From the NCBI GenBank assembly GCA_963809715.1, contig CAWEKO010000008.1, positions 1 through 64,000 of the forward strand: a stretch of 64,000 bases of DNA, given 5' to 3'. The translations under genes and the position numbers were made by a program. Of the stretch, positions 16,192 to 24,899 are shown piece by piece. Source of the DNA: Bog-473 sp963809715 (lineage in GTDB: Bacteria > Actinomycetota > Acidimicrobiia > Acidimicrobiales > RAAP-2). The notes under the pieces are model-generated. The model had not been told where the DNA came from. It did no database searches and saw nothing but the letters and a program-made list of their open reading frames with translations. Position 1 is the stretch's first letter, and the number at the start of each line of letters is the position of its first letter.

Positions 16192-16892
16192 CGAGAACCC
16201 CCCCGCAGGCAGAACTCGAAGTACTGGAGGAGTTCGACGAACCCGAAGAGCTCGGCGGAGCCAGCCCGGTGAACGTGGTGCAGGACGAGGTGGCCCGCCC
16301 GGACCGGACCCTCCACCTGCATCCGTTGCCGGAGCACGAGGTCGACCTCGACAAGGCAACCCGCGCCGTCGCCGACCTCCTCGATGCGCTCGGCGTGGAC
16401 CGCACGGCCGATGGGCTGGCCGCGACACCGGCCCGGGTGGCGCGGGCCTACGGGGAGATGCTGTCGCCCGAGCCGTTCCACGTCACCACGTTCGCCAACG
16501 ACGAGGGTTACGACGAGCTCGTGGTCGCCCGGGCCATCCCCTTCGCCTCGCTGTGCGAGCATCACCTCCTGCCCTTCACAGGCTTCGCCTACGTAGGCTA
16601 TCTGCCCGACGAGCGACTCCTCGGCCTCTCGAAGCTGGCGCGCGTCGTCGACCATTTTTCGCGGCGGCTGCAGGTGCAGGAGCGGCTGACCGCCCAAGTC
16701 GCCAACTTCATCGCGGAGACGGTGCGTCCCAAGGGGGTCGGCGTCGTCCTCGAGGCAGAACACCTCTGCATGTCGCTGCGCGGTGTCCGGGCTGGCGGCT
16801 CACGGACCGTGACCTCTGCACTCAAGGGTCTCGTGCGCGACGACCCTCGCACGCGGTCGGAGTTCCTAGCCCTGACCGGAACTAGAGAGTGA
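16188..16892 (+). CDS. folE: GTP cyclohydrolase I
   Basis: This 234-residue protein converts GTP to 7,8-dihydroneopterin triphosphate, the first step of folate and 7-deazaguanine synthesis. The zinc ligands are present in SLCEHHLLPFTGFAYVGY and HLCMSLRGVRAGGSRT, and LLGLSKLARVVDHFSRRLQV is the conserved core. An acidic N-terminal extension of about 50 residues precedes the domain. The ATG at 16188 overlaps the doxX-like stop. Because queD and queC follow in the same operon, this copy probably feeds preQ0 formation rather than folate (inference from context). Confidence 0.95.
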   Translation: MTRTPPQAELEVLEEFDEPEELGGASPVNVVQDEVARPDRTLHLHPLPEHEVDLDKATRAVADLLDALGVDRTADGLAATPARVARAYGEMLSPEPFHVTTFANDEGYDELVVARAIPFASLCEHHLLPFTGFAYVGYLPDERLLGLSKLARVVDHFSRRLQVQERLTAQVANFIAETVRPKGVGVVLEAEHLCMSLRGVRAGGSRTVTSALKGLVRDDPRTRSEFLALTGTRE

Positions 16893-16904
16893 TTAAGGTG
16901 CGCC

Positions 16905-18158
16905 ATGGCTCCTGATCGGACCTTCATCATCGTGGGCGGCGGCCTGGCCGGAGCCAAGGCCGCCGAGACGCTGCGGGCTGAGGGCTTCGACGGCCGCCTG
17001 TTTCTCTTCGGCGAGGAGCCGGTGCGCCCCTACGAACGGCCGCCAATGTCCAAGGCGTACCTCCGCGGTGAGTCGACCTTCGACGAGGCCGCGGTGCACG
17101 AAGCAGACTTCTACAAGACGCACGAGATTGAGCTGCACACCTCGGTGGTGGTCGCGTCTCTAGACGTGGCGGCCTCTGAGGTACGGCTCGCGGGCGGTCC
17201 TCGTGTTGGCTTCGAGCGGCTGCTCCTGGCGACAGGCGCCGCGCCGCGGCGGCCCAACATCCCCGGTGTGGAGCTGGAGGGGTTCCACTTGCTGCGCACG
17301 GTGGCAGACTGCGACGCCATTCACGCGGCCGTGACCGCGGGAGCGCCCGTCGTGATCATCGGCGCCGGCTGGATCGGGTCCGAGGTCGCGGCCTCCGCCC
17401 GCCAGCTCGGGGCGGACGTGACCATGATCGACATGGCCGCGGTGCCCTTGGAGCGCGTGCTCGGGCCCGAGGTCGGAGGGGTGTACCGCGACCTCCACGA
17501 CGCCCACGGCGTCAAGCTTCGATTGGGCGTCGGCATCGAGGCAATAACGGGCGCGGGCCGGGTCGAGGAGGTGCGCCTCAGCGACGGCTCCGTGATTCCC
17601 GCCGGGGCCGTCGTCGCCGGCATCGGGGTGCTGCCGCGCACCGAGCTCGCCGCCGCGGCGGGGCTGCAGATCGACAACGGTGTCGTGTGCGACGTGCATC
17701 TGGCCACAAGCGCGCCGGGGGTTTACGCCGCGGGCGACGTCGCCAGCGCCTGGCACCCGACGTACGGCGCGCCCATCCGGCTCGAGCATTGGTCTGCCGC
17801 CCTCAACCAGGGACCGGTCGCTGCCAAGAACATGCTCGGCATCGTCACGCCGTACGAGAAGGTGCCCTACTTCTACTCGGACCAGTACGACCTCGGCATG
17901 GAGTACCGCGGTTGGGCGCCCACCTACGACCGCGTCGTCTTCCGCGGCGACCCGGCGGATGGCGAGTTCATCGCATTCTGGCTCCGCGACGGCGTGGCGG
18001 CGGCGGCCATGAACGCGAACGTGTGGGACCAGGGGGACGCGATTGAGGCACTGCTGTCGGCGCGGCGGGTCGTGGACCCGGCGGCACTGGCCGACCCGGG
18101 GACGGACCTGGCCGGTCTGGCCGGTGCGGACGGTGGCGGGAGCTGGGACAAGCCGTGA
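16905..18158 (+). CDS. FAD-dependent ferredoxin/rubredoxin-NAD(P)+ reductase
   Basis: The 417-residue protein has two dinucleotide motifs, IIVGGGLAGAKAAETLR for FAD and VIIGAGWIGSEVAASARQLG for NAD(P)H, and the FAD-closing GVYAAGDVAS. PYERPPMSKAYL is typical of reductases that serve [2Fe-2S] ferredoxins, as in rhodocoxin or putidaredoxin reductase, and a C-terminal reductase domain follows. It would pass electrons from NAD(P)H to a ferredoxin. It lies 12 bp after folE. Possible roles are to supply electrons for a radical-SAM step or another redox step in the operon's product; the partner ferredoxin is not in the window. Confidence 0.88.
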   Translation: MAPDRTFIIVGGGLAGAKAAETLRAEGFDGRLFLFGEEPVRPYERPPMSKAYLRGESTFDEAAVHEADFYKTHEIELHTSVVVASLDVAASEVRLAGGPRVGFERLLLATGAAPRRPNIPGVELEGFHLLRTVADCDAIHAAVTAGAPVVIIGAGWIGSEVAASARQLGADVTMIDMAAVPLERVLGPEVGGVYRDLHDAHGVKLRLGVGIEAITGAGRVEEVRLSDGSVIPAGAVVAGIGVLPRTELAAAAGLQIDNGVVCDVHLATSAPGVYAAGDVASAWHPTYGAPIRLEHWSAALNQGPVAAKNMLGIVTPYEKVPYFYSDQYDLGMEYRGWAPTYDRVVFRGDPADGEFIAFWLRDGVAAAAMNANVWDQGDAIEALLSARRVVDPAALADPGTDLAGLAGADGGGSWDKP

Positions 18159-18296
18159 CCACGGCCTTCATGCTCTCGAGCCGCGGCAGTCCGGTGCGGT
18201 GCAGGTCGGGATGCTGCGATCGGGACACCGGTGCAGCTGGCCGGTCTGCCTATGATGCGGACGGGACGACCGAGATGGACCAGCCCCAGGGATCAC

Positions 18297-18653
18297 GTGG
18301 ACATTTTCAAGGAGTTCACCTTCGAGGCGGCCCATCGGTTGCCGAACGTGGAGCCAGGGCACAAGTGCGCGCGGTTGCACGGGCACTCGTTCCGGGTCAG
18401 GGTGCACATCGACGGCCCGGTTGACCACCATCTTGGCTGGGTCCGAGACTTCGCCGATCTCAGCGAGCCGATGCAGCCGTTGCTCGAGCAGCTCGACCAT
18501 CACTACCTGAACGAGGTCGAGGGACTGGAGAACCCGACGAGTGAGCGGCTGGCCCGCTGGATCTGGGAGCACTTACAGCCCGGCTTGCCCCAGCTGTCCC
18601 AGGTGGTGGTACAGGAGACCTGTACCACCGGCTGCATCTACCGCGGCGAATGA
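18297..18653 (+). CDS. queD: 6-carboxy-5,6,7,8-tetrahydropterin synthase
   Basis: The protein is nearly collinear with Escherichia coli QueD. It turns dihydroneopterin triphosphate into carboxytetrahydropterin. FTFEAAHRLPNVEPGHKCAR supplies one zinc His and the catalytic Cys, RLHGHSFRVRVHIDG two more His, and VVQETCTTGCIYRGE the catalytic Glu. GTG 18297, with AGGGA upstream, gives MDIFKEFTFEAAHRL, the normal length. The frame is open from 18231, and ATG 18252 is an alternative. The gap after the reductase is 90-140 bp; the stop overlaps queC by 4 bp. Confidence 0.94.
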   Translation: MDIFKEFTFEAAHRLPNVEPGHKCARLHGHSFRVRVHIDGPVDHHLGWVRDFADLSEPMQPLLEQLDHHYLNEVEGLENPTSERLARWIWEHLQPGLPQLSQVVVQETCTTGCIYRGE

Positions 18654-19327
18654 GCATTTACGGAGACGGAGGCCGTCGAGTCGTCGTGCTGGCCAGCGGC
18701 GGCGTGGACAGCGCGGTGCTCGTTGCCGATCGGAGCTCTCATGGCGAGGTGGTGCAACCGATCTACATCCGATTCGGTCTCGCCTGGGAAAGGGCCGAGG
18801 AGGAGCACCTGCGCCGGTTCCTCGACTCGTTGCCGGGCGACTGCCAGGCGCTGCCGCTGGTCTCCCTCGAGTTCCCCGTGGCCGACGTGTATGGACCGCA
18901 CTGGAGCGTGTCGGGAGCGGAGGTGCCCGACGAGGACACGCCCGACAGTGCCGTGTATCTCCCGGGACGAAACCTGCTCTTGCTGGCCAAGTCGAGCGTC
19001 TGGTGCGCGCTCAACGACTTTGCCGTCGTGGCGCTCGGCACGCTCAAGGGGAACCCATTCGCCGACAGCGGCGCGGAGTTCTTCGACGGCCTCGCCTCGC
19101 TGGCCAGCCTGGCACTCGACCGGCCACTTGCCGTCCTGACGCCGTTCGCCGGGTTCACCAAAGTCGAGGTCCTGGAACGTGGCCGGCATCTGGCCCTGGA
19201 ACTCACCTTCTCGTGTATCGACCCCCAGGGGGGCGAACACTGCGGGCGCTGCAACAAGTGCGCAGAGCGGCGCCGGGCGTTCGCCTCGTCGGGACTGGCC
19301 GATCGGACCGCCTACGCGGACCGCTGA
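18650..19327 (+). CDS. queC: 7-cyano-7-deazaguanine (preQ0) synthase
   Basis: This 225-residue enzyme makes preQ0 from carboxydeazaguanine, ammonia and ATP. The PP-loop is VVLASGGVDSAVLVAD. The C-terminal zinc site has four Cys in FSCIDPQGGEHCGRCNKCAE. GRNLLLLAKSSVWCALND is the conserved middle helix. It starts at ATG 18650, overlapping queD. QueC needs the product of QueE, a radical-SAM enzyme, but no queE lies in this operon or elsewhere in the window. Either queE is distant or another enzyme supplies the substrate. Confidence 0.94.
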   Translation: MSIYGDGGRRVVVLASGGVDSAVLVADRSSHGEVVQPIYIRFGLAWERAEEEHLRRFLDSLPGDCQALPLVSLEFPVADVYGPHWSVSGAEVPDEDTPDSAVYLPGRNLLLLAKSSVWCALNDFAVVALGTLKGNPFADSGAEFFDGLASLASLALDRPLAVLTPFAGFTKVEVLERGRHLALELTFSCIDPQGGEHCGRCNKCAERRRAFASSGLADRTAYADR

Positions 19328-19331
19328 GCAG

Positions 19332-20237
19332 GTGCCCCGCGTCTACGTGGCGCCGATTTCCTTCGGACTCGGGGACTTGGTCGTTTCGCTCCCTGTTGTC
19401 CAGGCTCTCATCGCCGACGGCCGCCGAAGTGGTGACGAGACCTGGCTGGTGGCACGGTCGGACTCTCAGGCGCGCCTTTCCGAACGGATCCCCGGTCTCG
19501 CCGGTTGCGTGAACGAGGAGACACTCCCACCGGTGTCCGGCGCAGACCGGTTGGTCGATCTCCGCGACCATCCGCTCCAGCGGGACTATTGGTGGGGCTC
19601 TCCCGAGTTCGAGGCGGCGGTTGGGCTGCTCGACATCAACCAGATACTTGACCGGATCGCCGCTGACTTCGGAATCGACGTCGACTTCTCGGCGCCGATG
19701 CCGCTTTTGTTCTCTCCGGTGTCTGGGCTCGACCGCACCGTGCTCCTCGTGACCGAGACCGACGGTCCCGCCAAGGCCTGGCCGGCCACCAAGTGGGAGT
19801 ACCTTGCTGCGCAACTGGGCCAGCGGTTCGACGTCCAACGGGTTACCCGGACGGTCGGGGTTGGAGACCTCGACCCGCTCGCCGTCCCCGCGTTGGCGGT
19901 CCCGAACCTCGGGGCGGTCGTTGACACCCTCTCGTCGTGCCTCGGTGTCATCGGGATCGACACCGGACTGACCCACATCGCGGTGCAGCAGCGAACGCCG
20001 ACCGTCACAATCTGCCGGCACGGTTCGGTTTACTTCCGGCCCTGGCCCCACGCCCGCGCCCTGCGCGGCGCCCCCTGCGATTCGGCCTGTTTGGTCGAGG
20101 AGCAGGCGTCGGCCTACAACGACCGAGTCAGCCTCCGGGGCTTCCGATGGCGGCCCCGGACGTGTCCCTCAGGGCAGAAGTGCCTGGCCGAGCTACAACC
20201 GGAGCTGGCGCTACAACTGTTCGACGAGCTGGCGTGA
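19332..20237 (+). CDS. GT9-like (heptosyltransferase-fold) glycosyltransferase
   Basis: From GTG 19332, 4 bp after queC, the protein has about 301 residues. It has the two Rossmann halves of family-9 glycosyltransferases: FGLGDLVVSLPVVQALIADG at the start, then AKAWPATKWEYLAAQLGQRF and GVIGIDTGLTHIAVQQRTPT with PTVTICRHGSVYFRPW, which match the sugar-nucleotide side of ADP-heptose transferases. These enzymes normally build lipopolysaccharide core, which actinobacteria lack. Its tight coupling to queC suggests that it glycosylates the operon's product or an associated acceptor (inference). Confidence 0.72.
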   Translation: MPRVYVAPISFGLGDLVVSLPVVQALIADGRRSGDETWLVARSDSQARLSERIPGLAGCVNEETLPPVSGADRLVDLRDHPLQRDYWWGSPEFEAAVGLLDINQILDRIAADFGIDVDFSAPMPLLFSPVSGLDRTVLLVTETDGPAKAWPATKWEYLAAQLGQRFDVQRVTRTVGVGDLDPLAVPALAVPNLGAVVDTLSSCLGVIGIDTGLTHIAVQQRTPTVTICRHGSVYFRPWPHARALRGAPCDSACLVEEQASAYNDRVSLRGFRWRPRTCPSGQKCLAELQPELALQLFDELA

Positions 20238-20291
20238 GCGCGATGCAGGGCGCCGACCAGCCAGTGCGGGTGGACGCGCACCCCGAGGTCG

Positions 20292-21353
20292 GTGTGCGGA
20301 ACTCCCAACCAGAGGGGATCGGGAGGGTCGCAGAGCTCGGCGCACTTGGTGGCCTGGAACAACCTCGGACGGAACGTCGTCTTCGCCGACCGGCAGTGGA
20401 GGCCGGTCGCCGTCTTCGGCACCACGTCCTTCGAGGACGACGAGCTCTCCCAGTACGACCTCGATGTGCACGCCATCCTCCAACTCGGCAACGAGGAGGA
20501 AGGCCTCGTGGTGACCCTGAACCACCTCGGGTCTTTGCTCGGCTTCGCCACAGCGGAGGTGGCGTCGTCAAACGTTCCCCGGTCGGGGCTCTCGCCGTCG
20601 GGGCCGGTCAGGCTCGTACGGCCGCTGATCTCCACCTTGTTCGCCGACGATCTCGAGCGCACCGTGGCGATCGGCTCTCGGCTGGTCAGTTCCCGGCCAG
20701 CGTCAACTCCCGGCGGGGGCCTCCTGGTCTCCGAGCCTGTGCTCATGGACTGCGGGAAGACTGCCCTTGACGCCGAGGTGGCTCTCGAAGGCTGGGGGCG
20801 GGTCACCGCACTCTGCACCTTCAGCATCGGCCGCGACCAGCTGGTGGCGGTGGGCGGCGAAGGCCGGTCCACGCTGGTGGCGCCGGACGAAGGGCTGTCC
20901 GGGCGAAGACTGTTCGATGTCGACCTGCCCCTCCGGGCCGCCGCCTTCGCCTGGGACGGCCAGCTGTTGTGGGCCGTCGGAAGCGAGCTCACTGCGTCCC
21001 CGGTCGACGATTACCGATGGGAGGACCTCCACGGAGGCCGCTACGTCGGCCTCGATCCGTCGAATGGCCGGATTGTCGTCGTCGGCTCCTTGCCCGATGA
21101 CGTGGCGTGGGGCAACGGGGGCGTGGCGGTGGTGATGGCCGCAGGCCGACTCTGCGCGGTGGGGAGGACCGGGCGCGTGCACTGGCTCGCCAACCACAGG
21201 ACCGGCCGGTTCGCGTCCACCACCCCCCTGGCCGAGTCGTCGCTCGGCATCGCCCACGCGGCCGCCGTGGGTGATCGCGTCCTCTACGGATTCAACCGCG
21301 GCGGGTATCGTCTGCACGCGGCGGACGTGTTGCCTCCGGGGCATAGAACTTGA
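20292..21353 (+). CDS. Unknown protein, beta-propeller-like
   Basis: The 353-residue protein is not recognised. It is rich in beta-strand-like repeats ending in GR-V/L-VVG or GLDPSNGRIVVVGSLP, and has motifs such as LVAWNNLGRNVVFADRQWRP and VALCTFSIGRDQLVAVGG, which look like blades of a PQQ/NHL/WD-type propeller. There is no signal peptide or membrane segment. The start is unsure: the frame opens right after the glycosyltransferase stop and GTG 20292 is its first start codon. It is the last gene of the 15.7-21.4 kb operon. Its last 60 bp overlap the tail of the opposite-strand DUF4254 gene. Confidence 0.6.
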   Translation: MCGTPNQRGSGGSQSSAHLVAWNNLGRNVVFADRQWRPVAVFGTTSFEDDELSQYDLDVHAILQLGNEEEGLVVTLNHLGSLLGFATAEVASSNVPRSGLSPSGPVRLVRPLISTLFADDLERTVAIGSRLVSSRPASTPGGGLLVSEPVLMDCGKTALDAEVALEGWGRVTALCTFSIGRDQLVAVGGEGRSTLVAPDEGLSGRRLFDVDLPLRAAAFAWDGQLLWAVGSELTASPVDDYRWEDLHGGRYVGLDPSNGRIVVVGSLPDDVAWGNGGVAVVMAAGRLCAVGRTGRVHWLANHRTGRFASTTPLAESSLGIAHAAAVGDRVLYGFNRGGYRLHAADVLPPGHRT

Positions 21354-21919
21354 GGTGCTCATAGGGGACGAAGCGCCGTCGGCCGGCCCGCACGTCATCG
21401 AGCAGGGCGTCGATAGCCGTCGTCAATTCGTCCAGCTGGCCGCGCAACCGTTGCAGCCGCCAGTCGAAATCGTTGCCGTCGTTTCCGGCCATCCGGGCGG
21501 CCCGATCGGTTCGGTTCAGGCGGATCGCCAGCACAGACAACCGGTCGAAGGCCATGGCTGGACTCTCGGTCGAGGGTGTGGCGGTGGCCGACTGGACCAG
21601 CGTCGGCATCGATGGCGGCGTCGACGCGCTCGGCCAGGCGGTGGCGCTCGAGATTGAGGCGGTCGATTGAGCGCTTGGCCCGGGCAACAGTGGCGTCGTC
21701 TGCCGCCGGAGCGCGGGTGACGTCCTCGAGCTCCCACTGCTCCAGATTCGAGCGGAGGAGCGCAAGCAGTAGCTGCATCAGTCCGTCGGCATCGGGACGG
21801 TCGGAGCCCCTTCGGTTTGACGAGTATCGGTCATCCGGCGGTGCTTGGGCTTCAAGCCAGCGTCGGAATCGGCTCACCACCTCGCTCGCCGGTGGCACGG
21901 GCGAGTGATCGTCGGTCAT
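21292..21919 (-). pseudogene. DUF4254-family protein, frameshifted
   Basis: ATG at 21919 begins a frame with DATVARAKRSIDRLNLERHR and VDAAIDADAG. It then turns into Arg-rich nonsense, while the next frame continues with STESPAMAFDRLSVLAIRLN and WRLQRLRGQLDELTTAIDAL, ending at 21292. The two pieces fit the DUF4254 family, which has an (E)TPG-like loop before a conserved DRLSIL helix and is often found beside glycosyltransferase genes. A single indel near 21,600-21,650 separates them. The start overlaps the end of the FAD reductase (ATGA), so the two form an operon convergent with the que operon. The function of the family is unknown. Confidence 0.65.
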
Positions 21920-22860
21920 CGGGGCGCGGCCGCCAGGTGCCGCAGGACGGATCTGGCCGCGAGCGAACCCTGCCCGATGGCGGTGGCGATACGCCAGTAT
22001 GCGCCGGCGACAACGTCGCCCGCCGCGAATACGCCCGGACGTGAGGTCGCCAGCATTTCGTCGACCACCACCGCGCCGGAGCGGTCGGTCTCGAGCTGGT
22101 CTGCGAAAAGGTCCGTCCGGGGAGCTTTGCCGATCTTGACCAGCAGTCCGCCGGCTTTGACCGACCGACGCTCAGCGGTGTCGAGGCGCACCAGCACCAC
22201 CTCTTCCAATCGATCGTCCCCACGTACGTCCTCCAGCTCCCAGCCGCCGAGGTCGATGATTCGCGGATCGTCGCGGAGCTGGCCCGCGATGTCTGGCCGC
22301 GAGGACAATCGTTCGGAGCGGTGCACGAGGGTGACCGGGGACGCGATCTGTGCCAAGGCGAGGGCGTCGAGAGTGGCGTTGTCCCCGCCTCCGATGACGA
22401 CCACGGGGCGGCCGGCGAACCTAGAGAGATCAGACCCCAGCTGGTAGGTCACGTCTCCACCGAAGGCGCCATCGGTGGCGGCCGGTAGCCGCCGGAGGCC
22501 TACCCCCGTCGCGATCACGATCGTGTCCGCCGTTAGCCGCCGGCCGGCCGACTGCACCCACCGCTCGCCGAGGTCGATCCGATCGACCGGCCACGATCGG
22601 CGAGCCCTGTCGCCGAGGATGGCCGCCGACCGCTCGAGGGCCACCGGCAACGGGTGCTCGTCGTCGTAGACACCGGTCGCAACATTGCGTACATGGAATG
22701 GGATCTCGTTGATCTGGCCACCTATTTTCGCTTGCATCTCCAGCACGACAGTGTCGAGCTGGATGTCGTAACACTCGAGCGCGCAACTCAGGCCAGCCAT
22801 CCCACCGCCGATGATGACGGCCTGGTGGTGCTCTTCGGCTCCGGCCGGCGCGGCGCTCAC
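21916..22860 (-). CDS. FAD/NAD(P)-dependent reductase, thioredoxin-reductase fold without redox CxxC
   Basis: The 314-residue protein has the FAD motif VIIGGGMAGLSCALECYD, the inserted NADPH domain VVVIGGGDNATLDALALAQI, and GVFAAGDVVAGAYWRIATAI closing the FAD site. It is the size of low-molecular-weight thioredoxin reductases, but the catalytic CxxC after the NADPH domain is absent. Ferredoxin-NADP reductase (YumC type) or a related oxidoreductase is therefore more likely. It is upstream of, and overlaps, the DUF4254 gene. Its location opposite the que operon hints at a shared process, but no direct evidence exists. Confidence 0.8.
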   Translation of the reverse strand: MSAAPAGAEEHHQAVIIGGGMAGLSCALECYDIQLDTVVLEMQAKIGGQINEIPFHVRNVATGVYDDEHPLPVALERSAAILGDRARRSWPVDRIDLGERWVQSAGRRLTADTIVIATGVGLRRLPAATDGAFGGDVTYQLGSDLSRFAGRPVVVIGGGDNATLDALALAQIASPVTLVHRSERLSSRPDIAGQLRDDPRIIDLGGWELEDVRGDDRLEEVVLVRLDTAERRSVKAGGLLVKIGKAPRTDLFADQLETDRSGAVVVDEMLATSRPGVFAAGDVVAGAYWRIATAIGQGSLAARSVLRHLAAAPR

Positions 22861-23532
22861 GACCCGAACCTATTGGACTCGCTACCAGGCCACAACCGAT
22901 GCCGACGGTGACGTCCCGACGCCGTCCACCGTCGGAATCCCTCGCGGTCCGATCCGCCCCAGAGCCATCGACGCCCGGGCCGCCAGGGTGCCTCGCGCTT
23001 CCAGCCGGCCCGATCACACCGACCGGTGTCCAAGTGACAGGCTGTTCGTATCACTCACATCTCCATTCGCTCAGCCTCGACCAGAATCGGCCGGTATGAA
23101 GAGGAGCTCGCAAGAATGACGCAGGTTCACCGTCGAGATGGCAATGGCCAGCGTTCGCCGTCACGGTGGATGGCGCCATTGCCCTCGCTGGAGTCTCGTC
23201 CGGTCCGGGCACATCCGGATGCGGTCCAGCGTCCAAGTGCCCTCCACACCACCAATGTCGGTGTGCTGCCGTACAACGCGCGACACGACGTCACGCTGGG
23301 CTGCGGCCCGGGTGACTCATGAACCGGTACATCATGAAAGGCGTGCGAACTTCGCTACTTCCTTACGTCGTTACTCCACCACCGTGGATTTCGTCGCCAC
23401 GACCGGTGACAAGGTGATGGCCACCCCGGTCTTGTCCGTGGGTCCGTTGCACCCGAACGAGTCGGCCAGTTGGTCGACTCCGGCCGCGGGGCAGAGTCAA
23501 GCGAACCTCCTCTGCGTCATCCTCCGGTTCCT
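22861..23532. other. Intergenic region with a 9-bp inverted repeat
   Basis: About 670 bp lie between the divergent reductase and L,D-transpeptidase genes with no recognisable coding sequence. GGCAATGGC at 23140-23148 and GCCATTGCC at 23175-23183 are perfect inverted copies 26 bp apart; they could be a regulatory site or a long hairpin. No other signal was found. Confidence 0.4.
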
Positions 23533-24297
23533 GTGTTCGTAGGCGGGAATACCAAGCGCGCACTGGCCATTCTGGTGGCGGTCGCCATTGCAGGGTTTGC
23601 GCTCGCCTCTTGCGGGGGAGACAGCAACGTCTCTCGGGACGCAACGAACCGGCATCGGGCCTCGGGGCCGCCGCCCGTGAACGCCGCGAGTCCATCGGGA
23701 GTGACCCTCGTGGCGACGACGCACGGCGCAATCCCGTCCTTTTCCGCTCCCGGGGGGGCGCAAGCGGGAACGGTGCCAGGCGAATGGCAAGGGGCGCCCT
23801 CGACCCTGCCGGTCATTGCATCCCGCCCGGGATGGTACGAGGTCCGACTGGCCCAGAGACCCAACGAATCCACCACATGGGTACTCGCTCAAGACGTGAC
23901 CCTCGCTTCGACGCCCTACCGCATCGTGATCGATCTGGCTTCCACGCAATTGACCCTGTGGAAAAATGACCGGCGCGTATTCTCGGCGCCGGTCGGGATC
24001 GGCACCCCTCAGGATCCGACACCCGTCGGGAAGTACTTTGTCGCGCTGCTCTCCCAGCCACCGACCCCCGCCTATGGGGCATTCGTCATGGTGACATCTG
24101 CCCACTCCGATTCCATCACCGACTGGGAACGCTCCGGAGACGCCATCGTGGCCATCCACGGTCCCCTCGGCAGCGATCAACAGATCGGTACTCGCGGGGC
24201 CGCCATCTCACATGGCTGCGTCCGGCTCCACGAGGTTGACCTCCTTCGGCTCCGGGAGGTGCCCGTCGGGAGCCCCGTCGACATCGAGGCCGCCTGA
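23533..24297 (+). CDS. L,D-transpeptidase lipoprotein (YkuD domain)
   Basis: From GTG 23533 the protein has 254 residues. A basic start, a hydrophobic helix and the lipobox FALASC mark a lipoprotein signal. An SH3-like region (PVIASRPGWYEVRLAQRPNE) precedes a YkuD domain that begins YRIVIDLASTQLTLWKNDRR and holds His in VAIHGP and the catalytic Cys in AISHGCVRL (about residue 229). Such enzymes form 3-3 cross-links in peptidoglycan, common in actinobacteria, and act outside the membrane. The SH3-plus-YkuD order is repeated in the decayed copy at 35,020-35,400, after the giant surface protein. Confidence 0.9.
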   Translation: MFVGGNTKRALAILVAVAIAGFALASCGGDSNVSRDATNRHRASGPPPVNAASPSGVTLVATTHGAIPSFSAPGGAQAGTVPGEWQGAPSTLPVIASRPGWYEVRLAQRPNESTTWVLAQDVTLASTPYRIVIDLASTQLTLWKNDRRVFSAPVGIGTPQDPTPVGKYFVALLSQPPTPAYGAFVMVTSAHSDSITDWERSGDAIVAIHGPLGSDQQIGTRGAAISHGCVRLHEVDLLRLREVPVGSPVDIEAA

Positions 24298-24301
24298 GCG
24301 A

Positions 24302-24324
24302 GATGGCGGGAAATTGTCCCGTCT
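24302..24324 (+). terminator. Hairpin after the L,D-transpeptidase gene
   Basis: CGGGA (24307-24311) pairs with TCCCG (24317-24321) around AATTG; outer AGA/TCT bases also pair with a small bulge. It begins 5 bp after the stop codon. The stem is short, so it is a modest terminator candidate. Confidence 0.4.
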
Positions 24325-24329
24325 GCCAG

Positions 24330-24551
24330 TCTCATCGGGTTTGAGCCACACCGCCCACGCCGTATCCCGCGGTCGCTCTCGCCCGCCGACGTACAGCGCG
24401 CTGATGTCCGCCCTCCTGGGACCGATCGAGATCACCCGGCCGCCCGCGAAATGGAGTACGTGATGCCGGTGGTCTCGAGCGACTTGAGATAGGGGACCGC
24501 TGCGCTCTCGGCATCCACGGGCAAGCGCGGCCTCGTGTGACCGCTGCTCAT
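24330..24551 (-). pseudogene. Frameshifted gene remnant of unknown family
   Basis: The reverse strand from ATG 24551 reads PVDAESAAVPYLKSLETTGI, then TYSISRAAG and a stop. The adjacent frame carries on with GRVISIGPRRADISALYVGG and DTAWAVWLKPDETG. Both stretches look like true protein rather than shadow frames, joined by one indel near 24,435. I do not recognise the family. The next 350 bp up to the methyltransferase hold no other convincing gene. Confidence 0.35.
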
Positions 24552-24899
24552 GGGCAAGTGAGGAGCCCATGCCGCGCCTTTGTTGCCGTCGGCGCATTCT
24601 GGCTCGTCGACCTGGACCATATGGCTGTAATGCTGGCATTTTCATCTCCCTTGTTTCTCCTCAAACGGATGGGTGCGGCACAGGAAAGACGGCATCGGAC
24701 GAGAGAAATCAATGGGTTGGGTGGCACACCGGCGCGTTTGAACGGGCGCACCGGGCCGCATTTGCCGAAGTCGGTGGGTACCCTGCAACTGTGGCTACAA
24801 CCGCCGAGGGCAGGCCGGTCGCTCTCTCTTCGGCACGGACCTACTCTTCGCACTCCAGCGCCGTGTGTTGGGCAAAGGCGGGAACGGGCTGATGGGCTA

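Noticed and set aside
21916..22860. Thioredoxin reductase
   Set aside because: The catalytic CxxC of that enzyme is absent, so only the fold is claimed.
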